Shown piece by piece: positions 1 through 7,871 of a stretch of 40,397 bases of DNA (its first letter is position 1; every line of letters starts with the position of its first letter). This DNA is from an uncultured Clostridia bacterium (GTDB taxonomy: Bacteria; Bacillota; Clostridia; Oscillospirales; Ruminococcaceae): the NCBI GenBank assembly GCA_947628655.1, contig CANRAS010000018.1, positions 1 through 40,397 of the forward strand. The letters run 5' to 3'. The notes beneath the pieces were generated by a model. It worked only from the letters and a program-made list of their open reading frames with translations, had not been told where the DNA came from and searched no databases. A program made the position numbers and the translations under genes.

Positions 1-13
1 GCTAGTTTCTAGT

Positions 14-335
14 GTGCGCCCTGTTTCGCTTTGCTGTCGGCGCATCGTGCGCCGACTTTGGGCGAAACGGTAGCGGCATCCTGCCGCTACCGTGCGGGCG
101 CTTATTAGATTGTCTGCGGGTCAATACGCCCTTGCGCCGTCCGTGACGTTCGGCGTGGCTCAATTCACGCGCCCCATTCCCTTATCCCGCGCACCGCAAC
201 CGTCCCGCGTATTAACGCGCCTGCACCGCCCGTGTACGCGCCGTTGCCCGACCGCCCGCAATTCGCCTGACGGCGAATTAACGGCGCTTACGCGCCGTTG
301 TTTTGCGCTCCGCGCAAAACGCGGGCTATGTTTCT
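14..335 (+). repeat. Composite GC-rich palindromic repeat (families A+B), copy 1
   Basis: This non-coding block starts with nested hairpins (GGCGCATCGTGCGCC near 39-55 and GGTAGCGGCATCCTGCCG near 69-87). It continues through a TTAGATTGTC linker into a second part ending in the palindromes GACGGCGAATTAACGG and GCGCTTACGCGCCG. The same order recurs at 22938-23280. Family A alone is at 24736, family B alone at 27965, and the inverted composite is tandem at 39881-40397. Open frames inside it are composition artefacts: they do not keep a frame between copies. Heptanucleotide-like sequence (CTAGTTTCTAG, TAGCTAGAGATTAG) flanks it on both sides. Confidence 0.8.
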
Positions 336-446
336 AGTAGCTAGAGATTAGATGCTGGTAGCTAGAGTATGGGTTAAAGTTTAAACTTTATCTTCTCTTA
401 TTTCCAGCCTCTAGCCTCTGATTTCTTACTTCTTACCTCTCTAACC
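330..446. repeat. Degenerate heptanucleotide repeat tract
   Basis: The tract is built of TAGCTAGAGATTAG-like units followed by pyrimidine-rich units (CAGCCTCTAGCCTCTG, CTTACTTCTTACCTCT). These are the reverse complement of the TAAGAGG/TAGAAGT units found elsewhere in the window. It sits between the GC-rich repeat and the promoter of the next gene, and no gene is seen in it. Confidence 0.6.
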
Positions 447-448
447 CC

Positions 449-477
449 TTGACAATCCCCCAAAATAGTAGTATAAT
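449..477 (+). promoter_or_regulatory. Sigma-A promoter of the DUF389 gene
   Basis: A perfect TTGACA (449-454) and a perfect TATAAT (472-477) are separated by 17 bp, about 25 bp before the ATG at 503. A longer frame opening with TTG at 449 would start inside this -35 box, so the ATG at 503 is the real start. Confidence 0.9.
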
Positions 478-502
478 TCTAAAAGGACAGGGGGGTCATT
501 TT

Positions 503-1906
503 ATGTCAACAGAAACTAAACCGCAAAAGCACGCTGTTCGGGATTATTTCCATAAACTGCTCGATATGCGCAGCAATATGTTAAGCTATGACGAACTCCA
601 CGATATGATGGAGGAAAACACGATTATCCACGGCGCAAATATGTGGATTTTGATGATGGCAATTCTAATAGCGTCTATCGGTCTGAATGTAAACTCAACG
701 GCGGTAATTATCGGCGCAATGCTTATTTCACCTTTGATGAGCGGTATTCTCACTATGGGATATTCGCTTGCTATACGCGATATTTCCATGCTTAAACACG
801 CCGCGTCGCGGTTCGCTACACAAGTGATAATCAGCCTTATCACGTCAACCGTCTACTTCCTGCTCTCCCCGCTCCACACCGCCACAAGCGAAATGATAGC
901 GCGTACAAGCCCCACACTTTGGGACGTGCTTATCGCGCTGTTCGGCGGTATCGCGGGCAGTATCGGAAATACCCGCAAAAAGACCAGCAACGTTATCCCC
1001 GGAGTGGCTATCGCTACCGCGCTTATGCCCCCTATCTGTACGGTCGGTTACGGCATTGCAACGGCTCAGCTTAGCTTTATTCTCGGCGCGTCTTATTTGT
1101 TCTTGATAAATATGCTGTTTATCGCGCTGTCGGCTTTCTTTGTGACAAAGCTCCTAAGAGTTCCCGCGCATACCGAGGTTGACGAAAAACGCGAACGCCG
1201 TATAAAACGCGCGATTACGATAGCGGTTATAGTAACGGTAATTCCGAGCGTACTTTTCGCGGGGCTTACCGTTTACAGGTCGGTACTTGAAAAGAATGCC
1301 GATGATTATTTGAAAAAAGAGTTTGTGTTCTCCGATACGCAATTAGTGCAAAGCAATGTGGACTTAATGGACAAGAAGATTTCCGCGTCGCTTGTGGGTA
1401 TACCGATAACGGACGCGAGAATTTCCGAACTTGAAAACAAACTCAAAGATTATGATTTGGGAGGATTTACACTTCAGATTACACAAAACAAGAGTTTAGA
1501 AACCGAGGCGGACGGCGACAAGGTGACTATCGCCGTTCAGGAAAACACGATACGCGATTTACAATCTCAGCTTGACGCTGAAAAGGAAAAGAACGCGGAA
1601 CTGACGAAAGACCTCGAAACGATTGCCGAACACACGATAGACTGTTCCGCGCTGACGAAAAAAGCGTCCGAGATTTTCACGGACATAGACGAAATTTGGT
1701 GCGGTGTGATGTACAGCAACAGCGGAAAGTACATAATGCTGACAGGCAAGACCGACCGCGAACTTACGCCGTCCGAAGAACAGGTGCTGTGCAATTTCTT
1801 ATCACAGGAAACCGACGGTTGTACGCCCGTAGTCCGCATAGATACCCCCGTTCAGAGCGAGGACGAGGAAACGGAAACAGAAAGCGATACGGAAGTAAGC
1901 GAATAA
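503..1906 (+). CDS. DUF389 family integral membrane protein
   Basis: The 467-residue protein starts at an ATG behind an AGGGGGG ribosome binding site. Residues about 45-265 hold a run of hydrophobic segments with the signature AVIIGAMLISPLMSGI and a second motif around GGIAGSIGNTRKKTSNVIPG, both typical of DUF389 proteins (TIGR00271/TIGR00341-like). After the last membrane segment comes a soluble tail of about 200 residues with a coiled-coil-like stretch (IRDLQSQLDAEKEKNAELTK) and an acidic, Glu/Thr-rich end. The biochemical role of DUF389 is not established; transport or envelope functions are only guesses. It is a single-gene unit with its own promoter and two terminator hairpins behind it. 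Confidence 0.85.
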   Translation: MSTETKPQKHAVRDYFHKLLDMRSNMLSYDELHDMMEENTIIHGANMWILMMAILIASIGLNVNSTAVIIGAMLISPLMSGILTMGYSLAIRDISMLKHAASRFATQVIISLITSTVYFLLSPLHTATSEMIARTSPTLWDVLIALFGGIAGSIGNTRKKTSNVIPGVAIATALMPPICTVGYGIATAQLSFILGASYLFLINMLFIALSAFFVTKLLRVPAHTEVDEKRERRIKRAITIAVIVTVIPSVLFAGLTVYRSVLEKNADDYLKKEFVFSDTQLVQSNVDLMDKKISASLVGIPITDARISELENKLKDYDLGGFTLQITQNKSLETEADGDKVTIAVQENTIRDLQSQLDAEKEKNAELTKDLETIAEHTIDCSALTKKASEIFTDIDEIWCGVMYSNSGKYIMLTGKTDRELTPSEEQVLCNFLSQETDGCTPVVRIDTPVQSEDEETETESDTEVSE

Positions 1907-1916
1907 ATTCCAAAGC

Positions 1917-1947
1917 AAAGCCCCGCCGAACGGCGGGGGAAATTTTG
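1917..1947 (+). terminator. Terminator after the DUF389 gene
   Basis: The stem CCCCGCCG-AA-CGGCGGGG (1921-1938) is followed by GAAATTTTG. It starts 14 bp after the stop codon. Confidence 0.7.
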
Positions 1948-1991
1948 TGTTATTGTACTATCCCCGCGCAGGCGGAAATATTGCTGTGTTT

Positions 1992-2030
1992 AAGCGTTCT
2001 CCCCGCCGTAGGCGGGGAGAACGCTTTTTA
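1992..2030 (+). terminator. Long palindromic terminator/REP-like hairpin
   Basis: A perfect 16-bp stem (AAGCGTTCTCCCCGCC with loop GTA) ends in a T run. Close copies of this hairpin lie at 37272-37394, so it belongs to a dispersed palindrome family while also fitting a rho-independent terminator. Confidence 0.75.
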
Positions 2031-2039
2031 TAAACCCCC

Positions 2040-2068
2040 TTGACTTTCCCGCGAGTTTAAGATATAAT
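2040..2068 (+). promoter_or_regulatory. Sigma-A promoter of the lipoprotein gene
   Basis: TTGACT (2040-2045), a 17-bp spacer and TATAAT (2063-2068). The GGAGGT ribosome binding site is at 2094-2099. Confidence 0.85.
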
Positions 2069-2104
2069 ATAGTAAAGTTTAATTAAGCGGTTTGGAGGTA
2101 ACAT

Positions 2105-2926
2105 ATGAAAAAGTTTTTGTCAATCCTGCTTGCGGGTGCATTTTTGCTCGCTTTAACGATGAGTTTAACGGGGTGTAAGGGTGTGGTTACGAAAAATAAG
2201 CTGAAATCAATGATTGAAGATGGATTGAAAGAAAAGTACAACGAGGAATTTGAATGTATTGATATTTTGCCAAATCAGAATTTTAGCGGTTCATACACGG
2301 GAGTATGCTATCCGACAAATGATAAAGAATTAATGTTTGAGGCGAGCGTATACACAGACGGGCTTTCGGACGGGGATTATTATCCTACAAGCATTGCGGC
2401 AAGAGAACTTTCAAAAATATTCGATACCGAACTTGGTAACGGATTAGGAAAACACTTTACCTATGCATATACTAGTCTTGGTATTCACGACACAGAAACT
2501 GCTCAGAAAATCGCGGATAATGAATTTACGCTCAATTACTATCTTATACACAGCAACGAGGTTTACAATTACAATCATTTAATGCAGATAAACTACACTA
2601 TTATAGTTGATACATCAAGTGAGAGTAATTCATATGAAGAAGAATGGGACGCAATTCTAAATTCTTTAGACAGCGTTCATGAAATTGGACTTGACGGCGA
2701 TATGGATTTGTATTTTAGACTATGGATATATTTTGTTCCCGCCGACGTGTATCAACAATGCCTTGAATATTTTGAAAGAAATGCGGAAGTGCGTTCCAGT
2801 CTTAATGATATAGCCGAAGGATTTCCACCCGAACACAACAGAATTATTCACTTTGATGTCGGCACCAAAACTTGGAACCCTATGACTAAGGAAGAATACA
2901 TTAAATTAAGAGGGGAAGTTGATTGA
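2105..2926 (+). CDS. Predicted lipoprotein of unknown function
   Basis: This is a 273-residue protein. The N-terminus is a clear type II signal peptide: a basic start (MKKF), a hydrophobic core and the lipobox LTGC with Cys at about residue 24. It should be lipidated and held on the outer face of the membrane. The mature part is mixed and rather acidic, with no family motif I recognise. The gene stands alone between its own promoter and a repeat-filled intergenic region. A substrate-binding or envelope-stress role is possible but nothing in the sequence supports one specifically. Confidence 0.8.
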   Translation: MKKFLSILLAGAFLLALTMSLTGCKGVVTKNKLKSMIEDGLKEKYNEEFECIDILPNQNFSGSYTGVCYPTNDKELMFEASVYTDGLSDGDYYPTSIAARELSKIFDTELGNGLGKHFTYAYTSLGIHDTETAQKIADNEFTLNYYLIHSNEVYNYNHLMQINYTIIVDTSSESNSYEEEWDAILNSLDSVHEIGLDGDMDLYFRLWIYFVPADVYQQCLEYFERNAEVRSSLNDIAEGFPPEHNRIIHFDVGTKTWNPMTKEEYIKLRGEVD

Positions 2927-3356
2927 TAAGGATTTGCTTTCTTCTTAATTTCTAACCTCTTACATTCCGTCAAATTTCCAACAATATTGTAAACCACAGC
3001 AGGCAATCCCTTATCCCTAAGTCAACAATAGGGTCTGACAGCATAAGCACCGCGCGTTCTGCGCCGAATGTGTTCTCGTCTTGAACTGTAAGTATCTGCA
3101 AAACGACCGCGCGACACGCAAAAGAGTGTGTCAACCCCGCGTTGCTTGGCGCTGTTAGAGGTTAGAAATAAGAGGTAAGAGGTAAGAGAGTGTGGCATTG
3201 AATGGTTAGGGACTGAAAAAAGCAAGGCGAAAACGCAATGACCCGCAGGACTTACTTCTTACCTCTAAAGTTGCGCCCCATAAGCGCGTGAGGATAGGGG
3301 CATTTCATATAATATGGGCGCAACTTTAACCTCTTACTTCTAAACGCCCATTGCGC
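2927..3356. repeat. Intergenic region with heptanucleotide tracts and an embedded palindrome
   Basis: No gene is seen. It holds short heptanucleotide tracts: TTTCTAACCTCTTAC near 2949, TAAGAGGTAAGAGGTAAGAG near 3168, and pyrimidine versions near 3248 and 3328. Between the last two lies a 12-bp inverted repeat, AAAGTTGCGCCC (about 3267-3278) and its complement (about 3317-3328), with about 38 bp between the arms. Confidence 0.6.
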
Positions 3357-3395
3357 ACAACAAACCCGCCTTGATTTGCAAGGCGGGTTTGTTGT
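3357..3395 (-). terminator. Probable original terminator of tRNA-Ala, now orphaned
   Basis: A perfect 17-bp inverted repeat (3357-3373 and 3379-3395, loop of 5) contains AACCCGCCTTG and its complement. It immediately abuts the left attachment repeat, which is a copy of the tRNA 3' end. On the minus strand it would directly follow the CCA end of the tRNA in the uninterrupted chromosome. The island now separates it from the tRNA by 7.7 kb. Confidence 0.7.
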
Positions 3396-3410
3396 GGTGG
3401 AGATAAGGGG
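3394..3410 (+). repeat. attL direct repeat (copy of tRNA-Ala 3' end)
   Basis: GTGGTGGAGATAAGGGG is identical to 11135-11151 and corresponds to the last 16 nt of the tRNA, including CCA, plus one base. The sequence diverges immediately afterwards (TTACCG here, ATTCGAA in the tRNA). Confidence 0.88.
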
Positions 3411-3534
3411 TTACCGCCGCTATAAATCTGCGCTAATCTGCGTTAGTCTGTAGTGGTCTGTAAAGCGCATTATAATGCGGTTTATTGCTCTATTCTTATC
3501 CGCTGAAATATATGAACTTATGAGAAAATTAAAA

Positions 3535-3580
3535 TTATTTAGGGATAATTTAGGGATTTTAGGGATGGAATTTAGGGGGT
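3535..3580 (+). repeat. Left-end TTTAGGGAT direct repeats (candidate integrase arm sites)
   Basis: Three closely spaced copies of (A)TTTAGGGAT occur about 130 bp inside the left attachment repeat. Two copies of the same motif lie at 11070-11092, just inside the right end. Tyrosine recombinases of the Tn916/lambda type bind arm repeats at both element ends, which is the likely role; binding itself is inferred. Confidence 0.5.
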
Positions 3581-3663
3581 ATGTTTAACGGGTGATAATT
3601 ATTTACAAGGGTAAAATTTATATCACCGTATAATTTAATACTTTAACGTGCTAAAGTAAAAGA

Positions 3664-3746
3664 TAATCTAGTTTGAAACCATAGTTTTCCGAAAAACGAT
3701 ATTGAAGAAATGTAAAAGTGAAATTATTTAGTTTCAAACTAGATTA
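3664..3746. repeat. Perfect 16-bp inverted repeat
   Basis: TAATCTAGTTTGAAAC (3664-3679) is exactly complementary to 3731-3746, with 51 bp between the arms. It lies between the left end of the island and the end of the rha gene. It has no T run directly after either arm, so it is not an obvious terminator. Recombination-directionality, transfer-origin or regulatory use are all possible. Confidence 0.6.
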
Positions 3747-3802
3747 TATTCAACTTTCCCGAAGACGATTAAGGTTAAAATTAAAATATGGCTGTCTGTA
3801 AC

Positions 3803-4522
3803 TTATTTTTTCGACTGTTTGTCTGCTTTTTCCGTACCGCCGCTTAAAAGGCTGTTTTGTTTAGCGGCGGTCTGCGCTTTGAACTGTTCGGCGAATTCCG
3901 TTAAACGCTGTTTGCGGTCTTTGTAGTCCTTGAATATTTGTAGAAGTGAAATATCGTAACGCTGTAGGTGTTCCAGCAGTGTTAATTCCGAGGGGGATAA
4001 GTAAGGGCGTATGCTTGCGCCCGTTTCAAGGTTGTGTTCTGCTCGTAGTTGCTTTGTAGATTTCCCCGTTGCCAGCTTGTTTATCATATTAATTTCATTG
4101 GAATAGAAATAAACGGGGGCATCTATGCCGTAAATGTCCTGTAAAGCGTCTGTTAAGTTGCCGTATTCAATACGGGTTTTGTTAAATTGCCTTATAAACT
4201 CTTGCATAGCGTTGAATTGTGCTATATACTGTTCTTTTATTTTCATTGCTTTTTCACCGCGATAACCCATTGTAAGAATTAAAAAACCGTCCTTTGTAAC
4301 ATTGTAACACGGTCTTTCTTTTCCCTGTCGGTCGGTGTAGGAGGTCGGCTCAAAATTGAGCCCGCTAAACTCCTTAGAACATTGTAACTCCTGTATGTCG
4401 CGTATAACGTTTTTATGTCGTTTATGAAAATAATTTGCTATGTAATAGCTTGTTGTCATTGGTGTGCCGTGTGTATCGGCGCATATGCCGAACTCGTTCG
4501 GCTGAATTAAAAATTTAGTCAT
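3803..4522 (-). CDS. Rha family phage regulatory protein
   Basis: This is a 239-residue protein starting at an ATG behind GGGAGGTTACACA. Residues about 20-110 match the Rha domain (pRha, TIGR02681-like): MTTSYYIANYFHKRHKNVIR, then a block around NFEPTSYTDRQGKERPCYNV and the G-F-L-I-L-T-M-G-Y-R-G-E-K-A segment. The C-terminal half (about 140-239) is a separate, partly helical region with a Lys-rich tail; I cannot assign it. Rha proteins occur in temperate phages and islands and are thought to act as regulators. It is the last gene of a minus-strand cluster with the three small genes upstream, suggesting shared control. Confidence 0.8.
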   Translation of the reverse strand: MTKFLIQPNEFGICADTHGTPMTTSYYIANYFHKRHKNVIRDIQELQCSKEFSGLNFEPTSYTDRQGKERPCYNVTKDGFLILTMGYRGEKAMKIKEQYIAQFNAMQEFIRQFNKTRIEYGNLTDALQDIYGIDAPVYFYSNEINMINKLATGKSTKQLRAEHNLETGASIRPYLSPSELTLLEHLQRYDISLLQIFKDYKDRKQRLTEFAEQFKAQTAAKQNSLLSGGTEKADKQSKK

Positions 4523-4559
4523 TGTGTAACCTCCCCTGTTGCTATACGGTTAATCCTTA

Positions 4560-4841
4560 TTACCCTAGTTTGAGTTCTTTCAGCTTTAAATAACGGCTTT
4601 CCAAATCCTCTATGTCAAGACCCCACGCCTTGAACGCCGTGCGGGTGTTGACACAGGTAGCGTTCCACGCCGTTATATCGTCCTTTATCATCTGCTCCCG
4701 CGCCAGCTTTTTTAGCCTTGTAATGGTCGGTTGGGATATGTTCCCCATAAACAACTCCTTTATATCCTTTGAGGATAATTCAATTCGCGAATAGTAAAGG
4801 CGAATAGCCGAATTAAGGCTTTTTATCTGCGGTATTCTCAT
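4560..4841 (-). CDS. Small putative DNA-binding protein of the island
   Basis: This 93-residue basic protein has a helix-turn-helix-like stretch in residues about 22-50 (SSKDIKELFMGNISQPTITR followed by LKKLAREQM). An AAAGGAG ribosome binding site precedes the ATG. I do not recognise a named family. It sits 37 bp upstream of rha on the same strand, with no gap large enough for a clear promoter of its own, so it is probably co-transcribed with the neighbouring regulators. Confidence 0.65.
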   Translation of the reverse strand: MRIPQIKSLNSAIRLYYSRIELSSKDIKELFMGNISQPTITRLKKLAREQMIKDDITAWNATCVNTRTAFKAWGLDIEDLESRYLKLKELKLG

Positions 4842-4877
4842 AGTGTTTTAAACTCCTTTCAATTCTGTATAATGCTG

Positions 4878-5207
4878 TTAGGCTTGTTTTTGTTGTAAAT
4901 CTTTTTCAAGTTCGTTTATCATTACTTGCATACCCGTTATAAGTGCCTGTAAACGGTCTACCTCTTTCAAAAGTTCTTTGTCACCGCTTAACGCTTTCTT
5001 GATTTTCGTTATAGTGTCGTTTGAATTTATTGAATATTTGGCGGTGTAAACCGCCCTTTCTCTTTTGTTCGCCTGTTCGATTAACTCCCTGTAGGGGCGT
5101 TCGTTGTAAATTGCCCTTTCCCTTTCGTTTGCCTGCTCGATTAAATCCCCGTAGGGGCGTTCGCTTTGCAAATCCGAAAGTAATGTGCCGTATCTCTTAG
5201 AACCCAT
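4878..5207 (-). CDS. Small coiled-coil protein with internal duplication
   Basis: The ATG at 5207 is preferred because AGGAGG lies just upstream; a longer frame to 5228 would include that site. The 109-residue product carries two tandem copies of an E-R-P-Y-x-x-L-I-E-Q-A-N-x-R-E-R-A-x-Y motif near the N-terminus. A charged helical C-terminal half follows (LLKEVDRLQALITGMQVMIN) that should form a coiled coil. No family is recognised. It lies 17 bp downstream of the XRE regulator, so the two are likely one transcript. Confidence 0.6.
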   Translation of the reverse strand: MGSKRYGTLLSDLQSERPYGDLIEQANERERAIYNERPYRELIEQANKRERAVYTAKYSINSNDTITKIKKALSGDKELLKEVDRLQALITGMQVMINELEKDLQQKQA

Positions 5208-5224
5208 AAATATACACCTCCTAA

Positions 5225-5431
5225 TCACTTTAAAATTGAGTTGAACTGCGACAAATAGTTGCTTATTTTTTCTAACGTGTCGGGGGAAACCACACGTTTA
5301 CCGTTTAACCACTCGTAGAGCGTATAATCACTAATTCCCGCACTCCGTGCAAATTTGGCTTTGTTTACGTTTGCTTTGTCAACAAACTTCCGAGTTTTTT
5401 CTAATAAATCAGCGTTGTTTAACTTTTTCAT
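5225..5431 (-). CDS. XRE-type helix-turn-helix regulator
   Basis: This 68-residue protein is essentially one helix-turn-helix domain. The core ANVNKAKFARSAGISDYTLY-EWLNGKRVVSPDTLEKISNYL matches the Cro/CI-like fold (scaffold helix, turn, recognition helix, then the L-x-K-I-x-x-Y-L closing helix). The ribosome binding site is GGAGGTGCAGTAGT. It is the first gene of the minus-strand cluster that ends with rha, and probably controls this cluster and/or the island's switch to excision. Confidence 0.75.
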   Translation of the reverse strand: MKKLNNADLLEKTRKFVDKANVNKAKFARSAGISDYTLYEWLNGKRVVSPDTLEKISNYLSQFNSILK

Positions 5432-6119
5432 ACTACTGCACCTCCGTTTGATAAATTTCCGTATTGGTTAAAAGGTCGCTAAAAGGAAACCGCCCTGTTA
5501 TAGAGCGGTACCCCGTATAGCAACAAAAGCAGTGTGCCGAAAAAAGTCCGTGAACATTGATAAAAGCGGACTGTTTACAGTTGGAAATAGAGTCGACACA
5601 CCGCTTTTTTGGGCGAAAAATAATAGTTTGGTGCTAGCTTTTCATCAAATAATAGCACCTGTTTTTAATACTTTTGCACATTGTTTTGGTAGAAAAAAGC
5701 GTTCCTTTTCCCTCCACGCAACACACAGCGGACGAGCGATTTTCAACCCTTAAAAACAACACTGTCGCACCACGTTTTTAAGGGGTCGATTTTTTAAAAA
5801 CAAATCAAAGTCTGCAAGTTTTTTGTCGCCATTGTTCCCTACACTGTTCACGATTGACTTCCACCGCGCACTCCCCGCAGTACATATTCCTGCCGTTCGT
5901 GACGGGAATTTCCACCGCTAAACGACTGTTTAAAGGCGTTTGCGCGAAACACGTCCGCAGAACCCCTGACAACATACCGCCGCTAAAGGCTAGAGAAACG
6001 CGCACAGTTCGCGCGGGTCTGCGGTCTGAAAGCGGCGGGAACGAAAAAAATTTTTTTCGCGCCTACTATATATACGAAGTCTTAGTTAAAACAATAAGAA
6101 ATAATAATTTACCGTAAAA
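5432..6119. other. Gene-poor interval of the island, left part
   Basis: There is no convincing gene. Short open frames here lack ribosome binding sites and have odd composition. A weak hairpin (CCGCCCTGTTATAGAGCGG near 5489-5508) lies in the leader region of the XRE gene. Further right are T-rich and A-rich tracts and the start of the AT-rich region. Confidence 0.5.
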
Positions 6120-6121
6120 AA

Positions 6122-6575
6122 ATAAAGATATATAGCCTATAAAGGGAATAAACAATAAATTTAAATATATGCCAATAAAGACCATAGATAAAAAATATAT
6201 AGGGTTTATAGAGGAAATAAAGATATATAACCTATAGAGGGAATAAAAGATATATAGCCTATATAAAAAATAAATATATGTGTGCTATATAGAAATAAAT
6301 ATATATGACCTATAGAGGGAATATGTTTAAATAAATGCCTGTAAAGGCTATAGATAAAAGATATATAGAGTGTATAGAGGGAATAAAGATATATAGCCTA
6401 TATACAAGAATTTGATATATATAGCCTATAGAGGGAATATAAGCCTGTAAAGACAATAAGCACAAAATAAATAGGGAATATAATGGAGATAAGCACAAAA
6501 ATAATAGGGGTATAAGGGAAATAAGAAATATATAGCCTATAAAGGGAAATTAAGTATACAAGCAATAAAGAGCGG
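6122..6575. repeat. AT-rich degenerate repeat array (GATATATAGCCTATAGAGGG-like)
   Basis: About nine units share the core ATATATAGCCTATA followed by (G/A)AGGGAATAA. Cores lie near 6131, 6199, 6226, 6249, 6302, 6361, 6390, 6417 and 6529. A second submotif (GCCTGTAAAG, ATAAGCACAA) is interspersed. Spacing is irregular, about 25-110 bp, and stop codons fill the plus-strand frames, so it is not coding there. It is not CRISPR-like, because there are no constant-length spacers. A replication or transfer origin, a protein-binding array or a structured RNA are open possibilities. Confidence 0.75.
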
Positions 6576-6756
6576 TGGAACAATAAAATTTAACGGCTTA
6601 TAAAATGCGGTCAACAAACCCTAAAGGCGAACCAAACAGGGCGCGTTCCGTAACGGGATTAATAGCCTTGAAAGCGGTTGAAAAAGCCTATACACAAAAT
6701 CACGGTTAAAGGCTTGAAATGGTTTACAAGGCGTATGAAAGAGTTTGTCGATAGCG

Positions 6757-6790
6757 CGGCGGCGACGCTTGGAGGCTTTGCCGCCGCTTA
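6757..6790. other. GC-rich hairpin in the non-coding core of the island
   Basis: GCGGCGGC and GCCGCCGC form an 8-bp perfect stem around a 16-base loop, standing out from AT-rich surroundings. No T run follows. A second small hairpin, GTGTC-TGTTTCG-GACAC, lies near 6842-6859. Confidence 0.45.
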
Positions 6791-7402
6791 AAAAGATTTA
6801 GTATGAAAGGCGGTTGAAAGGGGCGCAGACTTTGAAAGGGGTGTCTGTTTCGGACACACCTACAAGATAACAGCTGAAGCAGTAGTTAAAAAGGGTGTAC
6901 AGACTTTGAAAAAGTCGGAGATTGATTGATATGATAGGAATTTGAAAGGGTAAAGAAATTAAAGCAAGTCAGTGATAATGAAAAGGAGAATTGAAGGAAA
7001 TATTCCACGGAAACTAGGTGAAACAAGGAAAGAAAAAGAACGAAAGCTAATGCAAGAAATAAAACCTCCCTTTAAAGGCAAGGGATAAAAAATAACCAAA
7101 ATCCCGTGAAACCGCATCAATAGCTGAAATAGGATAAGTATGCGAATAATATAAAATATATTATATAATATATTAAAAAGAATAGTATACTTATACAACA
7201 ATATATTACACGCATAAATATCCTATTTCCGCTTGTAGAGCGGTTTTAGGATATTTTTATATGAACTTTTGTATTAGCTTATGGTGTGAACTTTTGTAGA
7301 ATTGAGTTACACCTGTTTCGCGCGGATACTTAGCCTATAAAGGGTAGCAGTGCGGGGTTAGAGGGTTTGAAAAGGGTGCACTGTTTCGGTGCGGAGGTTG
7401 CG

Positions 7403-7480
7403 GTAAGCTGATAGAACTGTAAGCCAATAGAACTGTAAGCCGATAAAGCGTAAGCCGATAGAACTGTAAGCCGATAAAGG
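7403..7480 (+). repeat. Tandem 15-16-bp repeat, five copies
   Basis: Five consecutive units resemble GTAAGCCGATAGAACT (two end in AAAGC/AAAGG). They lie in a non-coding stretch that also contains many scattered TAAAGG/TTGAAAGG motifs. The unit resembles the AGCCTATAAAGG element of the upstream array, so both may derive from one motif. Confidence 0.65.
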
Positions 7481-7573
7481 GCGAAACAGTTCGGTAAGGG
7501 TGCAAAACGGCTTGTAAAGGCGGGTTATAAAAGCATCGGTAAAATAGCATAGCTTAACAGCGTTGTATTCGAT

Positions 7574-7688
7574 ACATCAACACAGAGCGCGTACAATGCC
7601 CTAAATTTGAACGAGAACCCCTTTGTGGTATAGTTTCATTGCTAGCCCCTTAAAGGCTCTTAAAATTGATTTTAGAGGGTATTCTGAA
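7574..7688 (+). repeat. 115-bp direct repeat, copy 1, with embedded promoter
   Basis: It aligns without gaps to 9617-9731. The most conserved part runs from ACATCAAC through TTTGAACG, then CCCCTTTGTGGTATAGTTTC, and again over GATTTTAGAGGGTATTCTGA. It contains a promoter-like pair, TTGAAC (7607-7612), a 16-bp spacer and TATAGT (7629-7634), fully conserved in both copies. Copy 1 has no gene directly behind it; a terminator lies at 8122-8161. Confidence 0.75.
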
Positions 7689-7871
7689 TTAGTGTGCGTT
7701 GCTCGTGGTTTATGCCGTTAAATCACTTGCCTTGTTTCGGGGCGGGTGGTGTCAATCCTATCAATCCTATCAATCAATTTCCCCGATAGATAGATTGATT
7801 TCTTTATGATTTATTCCTTTATGATTATAAATAAGGTATGGTCTTAAAGGACTTGAAAACAGTAGCTTGAA

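Noticed and set aside
92-337. Open frames through the GC-rich repeats (here and at 23016, 27910, 39420, 40025)
   Set aside because: They are read through palindromic repeat families in different orientations. They have no ribosome binding site and no frame conservation between copies.
5532-5753. Open frame of 73 codons on the plus strand in the island
   Set aside because: There is no ribosome binding site, no recognisable domain, and an unusual composition in a non-coding, repeat-bearing region.
5854-6117. Open frame of 87 codons running into the AT-rich array
   Set aside because: The composition is mixed and Arg/Thr-rich with no start signal. The last part is translated AT-rich repeat.
6122-6575. 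CRISPR array
   Set aside because: Units are degenerate, spacing ranges from about 25 to 110 bp, there are no unique equal-length spacers, and no cas genes lie in the window.
6310-6583. Minus-strand hydrophobic open frames across the AT-rich array
   Set aside because: Their Leu/Tyr/Ile-rich products (LYSLYRLYIS-type) are direct translations of the DNA repeat, and two overlapping frames give similar strings.
6978-7088. A 36-codon basic frame (MKRRIEGNIPRKLGETRKEK...)
   Set aside because: There is no clear ribosome binding site, it is too short, and there is no supporting context. It may be a remnant.
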